Shown here: positions 1-8,199 of the stretch, piece after piece
Layout of the letters: each line of letters opens with the position of its first letter
Position numbering within the stretch: position 1 is the stretch's first letter
Source of the DNA: Alcaligenes ammonioxydans
Lineage (GTDB): Bacteria; Pseudomonadota; Gammaproteobacteria; Burkholderiales; Burkholderiaceae_B
Length of the DNA: 64,000 nt
Direction of reading: 5' to 3'
Assembly: GCF_019343455.1 (NCBI RefSeq)
Contig: NZ_CP049362.1
Location: 744,001 to 808,000, forward strand
Made by a program: the position numbers and the translations under genes
Notes under the pieces: generated by a model
Database searches by the model: none
Told to the model about the DNA's origin: nothing
The model's input: the letters and a program-made list of their open reading frames with translations, nothing else

Positions 1-1187
1 CTACAAGCATCAAGACCTTGTCTGCGCTGGCCGAAACGGACGCGCTGCGAGGCAAGCGGGTATTTATCCGCTCTGATCTGAATGTCCCTTTGCAAGACGG
101 GCGTATTACCGAAGACACGCGAGTCCGTGCTTCGGTGCCTGCCATTCGCATGGCGCTGGATGCCGGCGCTGCGGTGATGGTCACTTCGCACCTGGGGCGG
201 CCCAAAGAAGGCGAGTGCCAGCCCGTGGATTCTCTGGAACCCGTGGTGCAACGTCTGTCCGAATTGCTGGGCATGCCGGTTGAGCTGCGGCGCAATTGGC
301 TGGATGGCGTGCAGGTGTCGCCCGGTCAGCTTGTTTTGTTGGAGAACTGCCGCTGCAACGTCGGTGAAAAGAAGAATGATCCTGAGTTGGCCCGCAAAAT
401 GGCCGCTTTGTGTGACGTTTACGTAAACGATGCCTTCGGTACGGCTCACCGTGCCGAGGCCACCACGGAAGGGATCGCCCGTTTTGCGCCGGTGGCTTGC
501 GCTGGCCCCTTGCTGGAAGCCGAGTTGAACGCTCTGGGGCGTGCCTTGAACCAGCCTGCGCGGCCCTTGGTAGCCATTGTGGGGGGGGCCAAGGTCTCCA
601 CCAAACTGTCCATCCTGCGCGCTTTGGCTGAAAAAGTTGATCAGCTGGTGGTCGGTGGCGGCATTGCCAACACCTTTATGATGGCTAGCGGCTTGTCCGT
701 GGGCAAGTCACTGGTCGAAGAAAGCCAGTTGGAAGAAGCTCGCGAGGTGATCCGCATCATGAAAGAGCGCGGTGCCGACGTGCCTATCCCCGTTGATGTG
801 GTGTGCGCCAAGTCTTTTGCGGCTGATGCTACCGCTGAAATCAAGGCTGCTGACCAGGTTCAGGATGATGACATGATTCTGGATGTGGGCCCTGAAACGG
901 CGCGCCAGATCGCTGACATCATCGCCAAGGCCGGTACGGTTGTCTGGAATGGCCCTCTGGGCGTGTTCGAGTTCCCGGCCTTTGCACAAGGTACGGCAAG
1001 CTTGTCGCGCGCGATTGCCGATTCCAAGGCTTTCTCGATTGCAGGGGGGGGCGACACCCTGGCGGCGATTGCCCAATTCAATATTGGTGAAGAGGTGGAT
1101 TACATCTCCACCGGCGGCGGTGCATTCCTGGAGTTCCTGGAAGGCAAACGTCTGCCCGCTGTGGCTGCCCTGGAAGACAAGGCTTAA
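1..1187 (+). CDS. pgk: Phosphoglycerate kinase, 5' end cut by the window
   Basis: Catalyses the reversible transfer of phosphate between 1,3-bisphosphoglycerate and ADP in cytosolic glycolysis and gluconeogenesis. The N-terminal family motif ([10 protein letters not shown]) and the substrate-binding [11 protein letters not shown] stretch are present, followed by VGGAKVSTK and the C-terminal nucleotide-binding WNGPLGVFE and GGGDTLAA motifs. The reading frame is already open at the first base (frame of position 3, reading [11 protein letters not shown]), so the true start lies a few codons upstream; the TTG at 18 is probably internal. The stop is at 1185-1187. Two runs of eight G (581-588 and 1044-1051) are both read in frame. 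A strong terminator follows. Identification is certain. Confidence 0.97.
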   Translation, partial: TSIKTLSALAETDALRGKRVFIRSDLNVPLQDGRITEDTRVRASVPAIRMALDAGAAVMVTSHLGRPKEGECQPVDSLEPVVQRLSELLGMPVELRRNWLDGVQVSPGQLVLLENCRCNVGEKKNDPELARKMAALCDVYVNDAFGTAHRAEATTEGIARFAPVACAGPLLEAELNALGRALNQPARPLVAIVGGAKVSTKLSILRALAEKVDQLVVGGGIANTFMMASGLSVGKSLVEESQLEEAREVIRIMKERGADVPIPVDVVCAKSFAADATAEIKAADQVQDDDMILDVGPETARQIADIIAKAGTVVWNGPLGVFEFPAFAQGTASLSRAIADSKAFSIAGGGDTLAAIAQFNIGEEVDYISTGGGAFLEFLEGKRLPAVAALEDKA

Positions 1188-1236
1188 GTTTTGCCGCCTA
1201 TCGCGTGACCCGTCCTCAGACTGGTTCATGCCTCAG

Positions 1237-1267
1237 AAAGCCAGCCAACGAAAGTTGGCTGGCTTTT
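1237..1267 (+). terminator. Rho-independent terminator after pgk
   Basis: An 11-bp perfect stem (1239-1249 with 1254-1264, loop GAAA) is flanked by A residues and followed by TTTT. It lies 50 bp past the pgk stop. The flanking A and T runs mean it could also serve the minus-strand gene ending at 1298. Confidence 0.9.
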
Positions 1268-1297
1268 GCTTTTGTGTAAAGACCGGACGCGATGGGG

Positions 1298-2139
1298 TTA
1301 CGCCCCCTCTTTAATCAGTTGTCCATAGCCCTGCATGGCATCGGGCCATTCCAGCTTGAAGCCGCTATCGAGCAGGCGCTGGTTGCGCAGGCGTTTGCCG
1401 CCTTCTGCAGACGGGCGTCGTTCCGGGTGTGGCACACCCAGCAGATCGGCCAGCCCGTCATATAGCTCGGTAATCCGGTAGGGCCGACTGTCGGTGCCGA
1501 TATAGCACGGGAAGGGCGCAGGAGCGCGTAGCAGATGCCAGCAGGCCGCTGCGGCATCCTCGATATGCAGGCGGTTGGCCCAATGCTCCGGGTCATCCGG
1601 TACGGTGGCCCGTCCTTCGCGCAGCCGATCCAGTAGTTGGGTGCGTCCGGGGCCGTACAGACCGCTGGGGCGGATGACCACAGCCTGGGCGGGGATGCGG
1701 TGATGAAGCCTTTGCTCGGCTTCCAGCAAGATTTTTCCATTGAACTGGGTGGGCTCCGTGGGGGAGTTTTCGTCCACCCAGTCTGTCGAGGGGCCATATA
1801 CCGCCGTCGAGGAGACAAAGACAAAACGTTTCAGGGCTTTCAGGTCCAGCTCGTTGAGTAGATTTTCCAGACCTTGTAGAAAAACGCGCTCATAGGCAGC
1901 CTGGTTTCGCTGGTCAGGGGAGACCGCGTAAAGGACGTGAGTGATGGGGCGGTGTTTCAGTCGTAATGACGCAGGTTCGCTCAAATCGGCCTGTACCCAC
2001 TCTATGCCGCTGTGATCGTCCAGGGGGGGTGACGGCGCAGGCCGATAACCGGCCATTCATGACGACGGGCCAGCATTCCGGTGCGTGTGCCCAGATCGCC
2101 AGCGCCCGCCAGGAGCAAAGTACAGTTTTGAGAATCCAC
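1298..2139 (-). pseudogene. Atypical extended SDR (YeeZ-like NAD-dependent epimerase fold), frameshifted
   Basis: The C-terminal 250 residues are a YeeZ-like extended SDR: VLYAVSPDQ, then FVFVSSTAVYG, with QFNGK where classical SDRs have YxxxK, as in E. coli YeeZ. The Rossmann glycine motif (LLLAGAGDLGTRTG) is encoded immediately upstream but in another frame. The two frames meet at a run of seven G on the plus strand (2023-2029): the upstream frame reads GLRRHPP and then runs to a stop near 2002, while the other reads PPLDDHSGIEW. One extra G, or two fewer, would restore a protein of about 280 residues. The likely start is GTG at 2139, with AAGGA 9 nt upstream. The gene is divergent from the aldehyde dehydrogenase. 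It may be a pseudogene, a phase-variable gene or a sequencing error; the protein's substrate is unknown. Confidence 0.85.
2023..2029. repeat. Homopolymeric G7 tract at the frameshift
   Basis: Seven consecutive G on the plus strand coincide exactly with the point where the SDR reading frame is lost. Such tracts slip during replication and are also the classic site of sequencing errors. Confidence 0.9.
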
Positions 2140-2214
2140 AGCAGCAGGTCCTTGAGTAGAATGATCTCGAGCAAAGCTCGATTGGCTGAGACAACAATAG
2201 CATTGGAGGCGGTC

Positions 2215-3657
2215 ATGGAGTGTCGCAATTGGATTGACGGACAGCAACTTGGCGCGGAGGGCGGTGGTTTGCTACCGGTGATCGACCCCTCCACAGGCGA
2301 AACCTTTGCCCGACTGGCGCAATCATCCGCGGTGGATATTGATTGGGCCGTGCAGGCCGCCAGGCGTGCCAGTAAGGGGACGTGGCGCCGCCTGAGCGCA
2401 GCGCAGCGCAGTCAGTTATTGCTGCGTTGTGCCCGAACCCTGTCCGATGCTCGCGAGGAGTTGGCGCGGCTGGAGTCGCGGGATACGGGCAAGCCTTTGC
2501 GCCAGGCCCAGTCCGATGCTGACGCCATTGTCCGCTATTTCGAGTTTTATGCGGGTGCGGTGGACAAGCTGCACGGTCAAACCATTCCCCTGGGTTGGGA
2601 AATGACGGCCTTTACGTTGCGCGAGCCCTTGGGCGTCACAGCGCATATCATTCCCTGGAATTACCCCCTGCAGATCTTTGGACGCAGTGTGGCGGCCTCC
2701 CTGGCCGCAGGTAATACCTGCGTGGTGAAGCCGGCTGAAGATGCCAGTCTTTCTTTGCTGCGCGTGGCGGAGTTGTTGCACGAGGCGGGCTTGCCTGCCG
2801 GGGCGCTGAATATTTGTACGGGCCTGGGCAGTGAGGCCGGACAGGCCCTGGCCGCGCATCCTGATATCAACCATATTTCCTTTACGGGCTCTCCTGCCAC
2901 GGGCCGTCAGGTGGCCTTGCAGGCCGCGCAGAATTTTGTGCCTGTCACGCTGGAGCTGGGCGGCAAATCGCCGCAGATCGTATTTTCAGATGCGGATCTG
3001 GACGCGGCCCTGCCGGTTATTGTCAATGCGATTGTGCAGAACGCAGGCCAAACCTGCTCGGCAGGCAGCCGTGTATTGATTCAGCGTGCGATTTATAGTG
3101 ACTTTACGGAACGTCTGGCTGAAAGCTTCAAGGCCTTGTTGACGGGGGCAGCGAGCGACAATCTGGATTGCGGCCCTCTGATCAGCGCGCAGCAGCAAGC
3201 TCGGGTGCGTTCTTATCTGGAGAATCTGGATGAGGATGGCATTGTGGTGCTGGCGAAAGGCAAGCTGGACTCCAAGGCCCCGACGGGTGGTTTCTATCAA
3301 GTGCCTGTCTTGCTCGATCACGTGCCTGTCCAACATCGTCTGGCCCAGGAGGAGATTTTCGGACCAGTCCTGATTGCCCAACCTTTCGGTACGGAGCAGG
3401 AGGCCATCACCCTGGCCAATGGCACGCCTTACAGCCTGGTGGCGGGGGTCTGGACACGCGATGGTGCGCGTCAGATCCGCATGGCCAGACAACTACGGGC
3501 CGGCCAGGTCTTTGTGAACAATTATGGCGCTGCAGGCGGGGTAGAACTGCCGTTTGGCGGTACCGGACAGTCTGGTATTGGCCGAGAGAAGGGGTTTGAA
3601 GCGCTGTACGCCCTGACCAGCCTGAAAACGGTTGCGCTACGTCATGCCCCTGCTTGA
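2215..3657 (+). CDS. NAD(P)-dependent aldehyde dehydrogenase
   Basis: Oxidises an aldehyde to the carboxylic acid with NAD(P). The 480-residue protein has the family landmarks: IIPWNYPLQ, the cofactor-binding FTGSPATGR, the general base in LELGGKSP, the catalytic cysteine in NAGQTCSAGSR, and EEIFGPV near the C-terminus. The ATG at 2215 was chosen because GGAGG lies 5 nt upstream and the family N-terminus begins right after it (CRNWIDGQQ); the frame stays open to 1966, but that part is antisense to the SDR gene. It resembles the betaine or aminobutyraldehyde dehydrogenase group, but the substrate cannot be read from sequence. An SDR dehydrogenase gene follows, suggesting successive alcohol and aldehyde oxidations, which is inference only. 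Confidence 0.9.
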   Translation: MECRNWIDGQQLGAEGGGLLPVIDPSTGETFARLAQSSAVDIDWAVQAARRASKGTWRRLSAAQRSQLLLRCARTLSDAREELARLESRDTGKPLRQAQSDADAIVRYFEFYAGAVDKLHGQTIPLGWEMTAFTLREPLGVTAHIIPWNYPLQIFGRSVAASLAAGNTCVVKPAEDASLSLLRVAELLHEAGLPAGALNICTGLGSEAGQALAAHPDINHISFTGSPATGRQVALQAAQNFVPVTLELGGKSPQIVFSDADLDAALPVIVNAIVQNAGQTCSAGSRVLIQRAIYSDFTERLAESFKALLTGAASDNLDCGPLISAQQQARVRSYLENLDEDGIVVLAKGKLDSKAPTGGFYQVPVLLDHVPVQHRLAQEEIFGPVLIAQPFGTEQEAITLANGTPYSLVAGVWTRDGARQIRMARQLRAGQVFVNNYGAAGGVELPFGGTGQSGIGREKGFEALYALTSLKTVALRHAPA

Positions 3658-3743
3658 TGCCAGAGAATGTAGGGGTTAGCGCGGCTGTGGTGTTGGGGGT
3701 TTTCTGGCAGCATGGCATTTGAACGCTAAAACAGCATTTCTTT

Positions 3744-3768
3744 AGGGCGGCATCGAGCCGCCCTTTTT
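3744..3768 (+). terminator. Rho-independent terminator after the aldehyde dehydrogenase
   Basis: A perfect 8-bp GC-rich stem (3744-3751 with 3757-3764) has a 5-nt loop and a TTTTT tail. It separates the aldehyde dehydrogenase from the SDR gene starting at 3800, so the two are probably not a simple operon. Confidence 0.85.
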
Positions 3769-3799
3769 ATGGAAATAAAAATAACAGAAGGAGACAAAC

Positions 3800-4558
3800 A
3801 TGCGATTGCAAGACAAGGTGGCCATCGTGACCGGTGGCGCATCGGGCTTTGGCCTGGGTATCGCACAGCGCTTTGCACGTGAAGGTGCGCGCGTGCTGAT
3901 TGCCGACTTGAATGTGGAGCAGGGGCGGGCGGCAGCGGCCCAGATTCAGGCGACGGGCGGGCAAGCCATTTTTGCCGCTTGCGATGTGTCACAAGGGGAC
4001 GAGGTTCAGGCCTTGCTCGATATTGCGCTGCGCGAGTGCGGCGGGCTGCATATCGTGGTGAACAATGCGGGCACCACGCATCGCAACAAGCCTTTGCTGG
4101 AAGTGAGCGAAAGTGAGTTCGATCTGGTGTATGCCGTCAATGTGAAAAGCATTTACTGGACAGCGAAACATTTTGTGCCCTATCTGCGGGCTCAGGGTTC
4201 AGGTTCCTTCATTAATATCGCTTCGACGGCGGCCTTGCGTCCGCGCCCCGGACTGGTCTGGTACAACGGCACCAAAGGCGCGGTGGTTACCATCAGCAAA
4301 GGCATGGCGGCCGAGTTGGGGCCAGACAATATCCGCGTGAATTGTGTCAATCCGGTGATTGGGGACACCGCCTTGCTGGAACAGTTCATGGGCATGCCCG
4401 ATACGCCGGAAAATCGCAGCCGTTTTCTGGCGGGAATTCCACTGGGGCGTTTTTGCACACCCAAGGATGTGGCGGCGGCGGCTCTGTATCTCGCCTCCGA
4501 CGAGGCTGAGTTCATTACCGGCACCTGCATCGAGGTAGACGGCGGCCGTTGTATTTAA
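3800..4558 (+). CDS. Classical SDR-family oxidoreductase (FabG-like)
   Basis: A 252-residue classical short-chain dehydrogenase. It has the cofactor motif TGGASGFG at residues 12-19, NNAG near 90, the catalytic serine in INIASTA and the YNGTK catalytic pair, then NPVIGDT and a C-terminal GTCIEVDGG. The aspartate after the second strand (IADLN) suggests NAD rather than NADP. A good ribosome site (AAGGAG) lies about 8 nt before the ATG. FabG, glucose dehydrogenase and many sugar or hydroxyacid dehydrogenases share this architecture, so only the fold and chemistry are assigned. It is preceded by a terminator and followed by an 80-bp gap before mog. Confidence 0.88.
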   Translation: MRLQDKVAIVTGGASGFGLGIAQRFAREGARVLIADLNVEQGRAAAAQIQATGGQAIFAACDVSQGDEVQALLDIALRECGGLHIVVNNAGTTHRNKPLLEVSESEFDLVYAVNVKSIYWTAKHFVPYLRAQGSGSFINIASTAALRPRPGLVWYNGTKGAVVTISKGMAAELGPDNIRVNCVNPVIGDTALLEQFMGMPDTPENRSRFLAGIPLGRFCTPKDVAAAALYLASDEAEFITGTCIEVDGGRCI

Positions 4559-4638
4559 GCCCCACTGTGATTCGTTACAATCGTGCTGTTGGCAGGCCCG
4601 TTCAGGGCCTGTAGTTTATTTCGCTTCCAAGGAAAAGC

Positions 4639-5268
4639 ATGACATTCAATCGACAGTCTCCCCGCGAGCATCCGGATCAGTTGCGTATCGGCTTGGTGTC
4701 GGTGTCGGACCGCGCCTCCAGCGGACAGTACCAGGATGAAGGCATTCCCGCGCTGCGTCGCTGGCTTGACCGCGCCTTGACGGTAGCGCCGGCCTATCTG
4801 GAGCGACTGATTCCCGATGAGCGAGCCCTGATTACCGCTACCTTGGTCGAGCTGGTGGAAGCCGGTTGCGATCTGGTTTTGACTACGGGTGGCACCGGCC
4901 CGGCTCGTCGCGACGTGACCCCGGAGGCGACTCTGGATGCAGGAACACGCGAAATGCCCGGATTCGGTGAACAGATGCGCCAAATCAGTTTAAAATTCGT
5001 ACCAACAGCGATTTTGTCGCGGCAAGTTGCGGTGATCCGAGAAATTCAGGACCACGCTGCTCTGATTATCAATCTGCCTGGGCAGCCCAAAGCCATTCAG
5101 GAAACACTGGAAGGATTACGGGATTCAGAAACCGGTCACGTATTGGTTCCCGGTATTTTTGCAGCCGTCCCGTATTGCATCGACCTGATTGGCGGACCTT
5201 ACGCACAAACGCATGAGCAGGTGGTGCAAGCGTTCCGCCCCAAGTCGGCGCGTCGGAGCGCCCGTTAA
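4639..5268 (+). CDS. mog: Molybdopterin adenylyltransferase
   Basis: Adenylylates molybdopterin before molybdenum insertion in molybdenum-cofactor synthesis. The protein has 209 residues, slightly longer than E. coli MogA (about 195). The family features are LVSVSDRASSG near residue 20, the nucleotide- and pterin-binding TTGGTGPARRDVTPEAT, and LPGQPKAI. The MogA-like EMPGFGEQMR segment distinguishes it from MoaB. The gene stands alone between an SDR gene and fba, with no other molybdenum-cofactor genes in the window. A short hairpin with a T-run follows. Confidence 0.92.
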   Translation: MTFNRQSPREHPDQLRIGLVSVSDRASSGQYQDEGIPALRRWLDRALTVAPAYLERLIPDERALITATLVELVEAGCDLVLTTGGTGPARRDVTPEATLDAGTREMPGFGEQMRQISLKFVPTAILSRQVAVIREIQDHAALIINLPGQPKAIQETLEGLRDSETGHVLVPGIFAAVPYCIDLIGGPYAQTHEQVVQAFRPKSARRSAR

Positions 5269-5288
5269 CAGGCTCAACCAACAATGGG

Positions 5289-5315
5289 CTGGACACAGAC
5301 TGTGTCCAGTCAAGT
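5289..5315 (+). terminator. Likely terminator after mog
   Basis: A 9-bp perfect stem (5289-5297 with 5301-5309) with a 3-nt loop is followed by TCAAGTTTTT. The T-run begins several bases past the stem, so it may be weak. Confidence 0.55.
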
Positions 5316-5349
5316 TTTTCACTTATTTTAGTCTTCAGGAGGTCTTCTC

Positions 5350-6414
5350 ATGGCCCTAGTTTCCATGCGCCAGCTGCTCGATCATGCGGCCGAGCACGGT
5401 TATGGTATTCCAGCGTTCAACGTCAATAACCTGGAGCAGGTCCAGGCCATTATGGAAGCCGCCTCGGAGACGGATAGCCCCGTCATCATGCAAGCCTCGG
5501 CGGGCGCCCGCAAATATGCCGGCGAGGCTTTTTTGCGTCACCTGATCGAAGCGGCTGTCGAGTCCTACCCCCACATCCCCGTGGTGATGCACCAGGACCA
5601 CGGTCAGTCGCCCGAAATCTGCAAGGGCGCCATTGAACTGGGTTTCTCCAGCGTGATGATGGACGGCTCCTTGCTGCCTGACGGCAAAACCATTGCCGAC
5701 TTTGAATACAACGTGGAAGTGACCCGCAAAGTGGTCGATATGGCTCACAAGCTGGGCGTGACCGTAGAAGGCGAACTGGGCTGCCTGGGCTCTCTGGAAA
5801 CCATGCAAGGTGACAAGGAAGACGGTCACGGTGCAGATGGTGTCCTGACCCTGGATCAGTTGCTGACGGACCCCGAGCAGGCGGCTGAGTTTGTGAGCCG
5901 CACGCAACTGGACGCGCTGGCGATTGCCATTGGTACCAGCCACGGCGCTTACAAGTTCACCCGCAAGCCTACCGGCGATATTCTGTCCATCGAGCGTGTG
6001 AAAGAAATCCACCGTCGTCTGCCCAACACCCACCTGGTGATGCATGGCAGCTCCAGTGTGCCTCAGGAACTGCTGGCTGAAATCCGCCAGTTCGGCGGCA
6101 ACATGAAAGAGACGTACGGCGTGCCCGTTGAGGAAATTCAGGAAGCCATCAAGTACGGCGTGCGCAAGGTCAATATAGACACCGATATCCGTCTGGCGAT
6201 GACGGCTGCCATCCGTCGCTTCCTGTTTGAAAACCCAGAAAAATTCGACCCGCGCGAATATCTGAAACCTGCTCGTGAAGCGGCCAAAAAAGTGTGTGTG
6301 GCCCGTTACCAGCAGTTCGGCGCCGCGGGTCAGGCATCCAAGATCAAGGCCATTCCTTTGCAGGAAATTGCCCGCCAGTACAGCACCGGCGAGCTGTCTC
6401 AGATCGTTCAGTAA
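5350..6414 (+). CDS. fba: Class II fructose-1,6-bisphosphate aldolase (Calvin-type)
   Basis: Zinc-dependent aldolase cleaving fructose 1,6-bisphosphate to dihydroxyacetone phosphate and glyceraldehyde 3-phosphate. The 354-residue length and the sequence match the CbbA/FbaA Calvin-cycle type found in beta-proteobacteria. Zinc and substrate motifs visible are [17 protein letters not shown] and VMHGSSSVP, then the phosphate-binding [10 protein letters not shown]. The ATG at 5350 has a strong AGGAGG about 8 nt upstream. It precedes purC, as expected in this family. Phosphoglycerate kinase lies upstream, but four unrelated genes separate the two and no pyruvate kinase gene is present between them. 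Confidence 0.96.
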   Translation: MALVSMRQLLDHAAEHGYGIPAFNVNNLEQVQAIMEAASETDSPVIMQASAGARKYAGEAFLRHLIEAAVESYPHIPVVMHQDHGQSPEICKGAIELGFSSVMMDGSLLPDGKTIADFEYNVEVTRKVVDMAHKLGVTVEGELGCLGSLETMQGDKEDGHGADGVLTLDQLLTDPEQAAEFVSRTQLDALAIAIGTSHGAYKFTRKPTGDILSIERVKEIHRRLPNTHLVMHGSSSVPQELLAEIRQFGGNMKETYGVPVEEIQEAIKYGVRKVNIDTDIRLAMTAAIRRFLFENPEKFDPREYLKPAREAAKKVCVARYQQFGAAGQASKIKAIPLQEIARQYSTGELSQIVQ

Positions 6415-6553
6415 TTATGTCAGGCGAAGCCGGCGTGGGCAGCACGACTGCCTGCCCCGTTCTTCGCGTCTTTGCCCGGTGCCGCAGGCGCCGGGATTGT
6501 CGTCCCGCCTGCATCCATAGTCAGCGGGATGTTTTCGTTTTAAGGATGAAATC
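6415..6553 (+). other. fba-purC intergenic region with two hairpins
   Basis: A 9-bp stem with one GU pair (6475-6483 with 6487-6495) lacks a T-tail. Further on, 6503-6508 (TCCCGC) can pair with 6525-6530 (GCGGGA) just before TGTTTTCGTTTT, a plausible weak terminator for fba ahead of purC. No reading frame worth reporting is seen. Confidence 0.45.
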
Positions 6554-7435
6554 GTGCAAGAGCCCTTACATCAATCCAGCCTGAGCTCCCTGCCCTTGCT
6601 GGCGCGTGGCAAAGTTCGGGACATGTATGCGGTGGGTGAGGACAAGTTGTTGATTGTGGCCAGTGATCGCATTTCGGCATTCGATGTGATTCTGGACGAC
6701 CCCATTCCTGGCAAGGGCGCTGTCTTGACGCAGATGACCGAGTTCTGGCTGAACAAGCTGGCACACATCATCCCCAACCATACGACTGGCGTTAACCCGG
6801 TCGATGTCGTGGCGCCTGAAGAGCGCGCGCAGGTCGAAGGTCGCTCCATGGTGGTCAAGCGCCTCAAACCCATCATGGTGGAAGCCGTGGCCCGTGGTTA
6901 TCTGATCGGTTCGGGCTGGAAGGATTACCAGGCAACCGGCGCTGTGTGCGGCATTACCTTGCCTGCTGGCCTGAAGCAGGCCGCCAAGCTGCCTCATGTG
7001 CTGTTCACCCCGGCCGCCAAAGCAGAAATGGGCTCGCACGACGAGAACGTGGATTTCGCTCACGTGGTCAAGGAAGTCGGACAGGAGTTGGCCGAGCAAA
7101 TCCGCGATGTGACCCTGCGTTTGTACACGGAAGCCGCCGATTACGCGGCCAGCCGTGGCATCTTGATTGCCGATACCAAGTTCGAGTTTGGCCTGGACGA
7201 GCAGGGCCAGCTGCATTTGATGGACGAAGTGCTGACCCCCGATTCCTCGCGATTCTGGCCTGCTGACAGCTATGCCGAAGGCATCAGCCCCCCATCCTAC
7301 GACAAGCAATTCGTGCGTGACTGGCTGGAAACCCAGGTTTGGGACAAGACGCCACCCGCTCCTCGTTTGCCTGCTGAAGTAGCCCAGCGTACCGCTGAGA
7401 AATACCGCGAAGCACTGGAGCGCCTGACAGCGTGA
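6554..7435 (+). CDS. purC: SAICAR synthetase (phosphoribosylaminoimidazole-succinocarboxamide synthase)
   Basis: Joins CAIR and aspartate with ATP to give SAICAR in purine synthesis. The 293-residue protein has the family motifs [24 protein letters not shown], and [16 protein letters not shown] followed by the C-terminal [12 protein letters not shown]. It begins with GTG at 6554, with AAGGA 7 nt upstream; the ATG at 6546 is out of frame. It is the first of the run purC-purE-purK-tsaC. A structured non-coding segment starts directly after its stop codon. Confidence 0.96.
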   Translation: MQEPLHQSSLSSLPLLARGKVRDMYAVGEDKLLIVASDRISAFDVILDDPIPGKGAVLTQMTEFWLNKLAHIIPNHTTGVNPVDVVAPEERAQVEGRSMVVKRLKPIMVEAVARGYLIGSGWKDYQATGAVCGITLPAGLKQAAKLPHVLFTPAAKAEMGSHDENVDFAHVVKEVGQELAEQIRDVTLRLYTEAADYAASRGILIADTKFEFGLDEQGQLHLMDEVLTPDSSRFWPADSYAEGISPPSYDKQFVRDWLETQVWDKTPPAPRLPAEVAQRTAEKYREALERLTA

Positions 7436-7570
7436 ACGGTGTGCAGCCCGGACAGGTGCTCGCCGTCAGCGAGCCGCCTCATCGTCATCAGCAGGGTGGT
7501 GAACGACGACAGCTCGTTGGACGACGCTGCGATGAGGAGCCGGGCTCTGGGGACGGGCCAGGGGCACCGT
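7436..7570 (+). ncRNA. Candidate structured RNA between purC and purE
   Basis: The segment folds into nested helices built from exact complements. The outer helix is 7436-7441 with 7565-7570, and inside it lies 7445-7451 with 7540-7546 (7 bp). That encloses a 6-bp hairpin (7458-7463 with 7469-7474) and an 8-bp helix (7477-7484 with 7530-7537), which caps a further hairpin (7485-7490 with 7497-7502). A small hairpin (7547-7550 with 7558-7561) sits 3' of the 7-bp helix. No convincing protein is encoded on either strand. Two terminator-like hairpins follow. It could be a cis-regulatory leader of purE or an independent small RNA such as 6S RNA; a short match (TACAGCCTGC) to my recollection of E. 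coli 6S RNA is too little to decide. I cannot place it in a known class. Confidence 0.5.
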
Positions 7571-7620
7571 ACAGCCTGCCCCGTCTGAAAACCCATCATT
7601 GGATGGGCCCTGCTGTTTTT
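7571..7620 (+). terminator. Terminator-like hairpin 3' of the purC-purE structured segment
   Basis: The base helix ACAGC (7571-7575) pairs with GCTGT (7612-7616) directly before a T-run (7616-7620), enclosing a perfect CCCATC/GATGGG hairpin with loop ATTG (7592-7607). The short helices with a proper T-tail make it a plausible terminator. Confidence 0.5.
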
Positions 7621-7629
7621 CCATTTACC

Positions 7630-7664
7630 AAGGCGCCTGGCAGCATGGCGCCTTCTTCCTTTTA
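7630..7664 (+). terminator. Hairpin with T-rich tail immediately upstream of purE
   Basis: A perfect 8-bp stem (AAGGCGCC at 7630-7637 with GGCGCCTT at 7647-7654) is followed by CTTCCTTTT. It ends only about 14 nt before the purE start codon, leaving no room for a promoter between. Any purE transcript must therefore pass through it, which is the arrangement of an attenuator. Confidence 0.6.
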
Positions 7665-7677
7665 GGGCGTATCTCTG

Positions 7678-8190
7678 ATGAGCGTACAAACTCCTGTAGC
7701 CCCTGTGGTGGGCATTGTGATGGGCTCCTCCAGCGACTGGGAGGTCATGAGCCAGGCCGTCGCCATTCTGGACGAATTTGGCGTGTCTCATGAATGCCGC
7801 GTGGTCTCGGCCCACCGCATGCCCATCGATATGGTGGATTACGGTGCCCAGGCGCCCGCCCGTGGCCTGAAAGCCATTATTGCGGGTGCTGGTGGCGCGG
7901 CCCACTTGCCTGGCATGTTGGCTGCCCTGACACACCTGCCTGTCTTTGGGGTTCCCGTGCCGTCGCGTTACTTGCGCGGCGAGGATTCCCTCTTGTCGAT
8001 TGTGCAAATGCCCAAAGGCGTGCCGGTTGCCACCTTCGCGATTGGCGAGGCGGGTGCCGCCAATGCCGCCTTGCATGTGATTGCCAATCTGGCCGTCAAC
8101 GATGCGGTGCTGACTGAAAAACTGATTGCGTACCGTGCCCGCCAGACCGAGGCCGCCCGCGCTATGCGTGTCCCTCCTGTTACTGCCTGA
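7678..8190 (+). CDS. purE: N5-carboxyaminoimidazole ribonucleotide mutase
   Basis: Moves the carboxyl group of N5-CAIR to give CAIR, the step after PurK. The 170-residue protein has the PurE class I motifs [18 protein letters not shown] with the catalytic histidine, [12 protein letters not shown] and GVPVPSRYL. It is followed after 9 nt by purK. A terminator-like hairpin and a foldable leader lie just upstream, so expression may be controlled at that point. Confidence 0.95.
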   Translation: MSVQTPVAPVVGIVMGSSSDWEVMSQAVAILDEFGVSHECRVVSAHRMPIDMVDYGAQAPARGLKAIIAGAGGAAHLPGMLAALTHLPVFGVPVPSRYLRGEDSLLSIVQMPKGVPVATFAIGEAGAANAALHVIANLAVNDAVLTEKLIAYRARQTEAARAMRVPPVTA

Positions 8191-8199
8191 TTTTATTTT

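Noticed and set aside
581..1051. Two G8 tracts in pgk as possible frameshifts
   Set aside because: Both are read in frame and the protein is intact on either side.
1966..2214. N-terminal extension of the aldehyde dehydrogenase
   Set aside because: It runs antisense through the SDR gene, lacks a ribosome site and is not part of the family; ATG at 2215 has GGAGG.
7432..7665. A 77-codon frame after purC on the plus strand
   Set aside because: It overlaps the nested helices and both terminator-like hairpins and has a random-looking composition.
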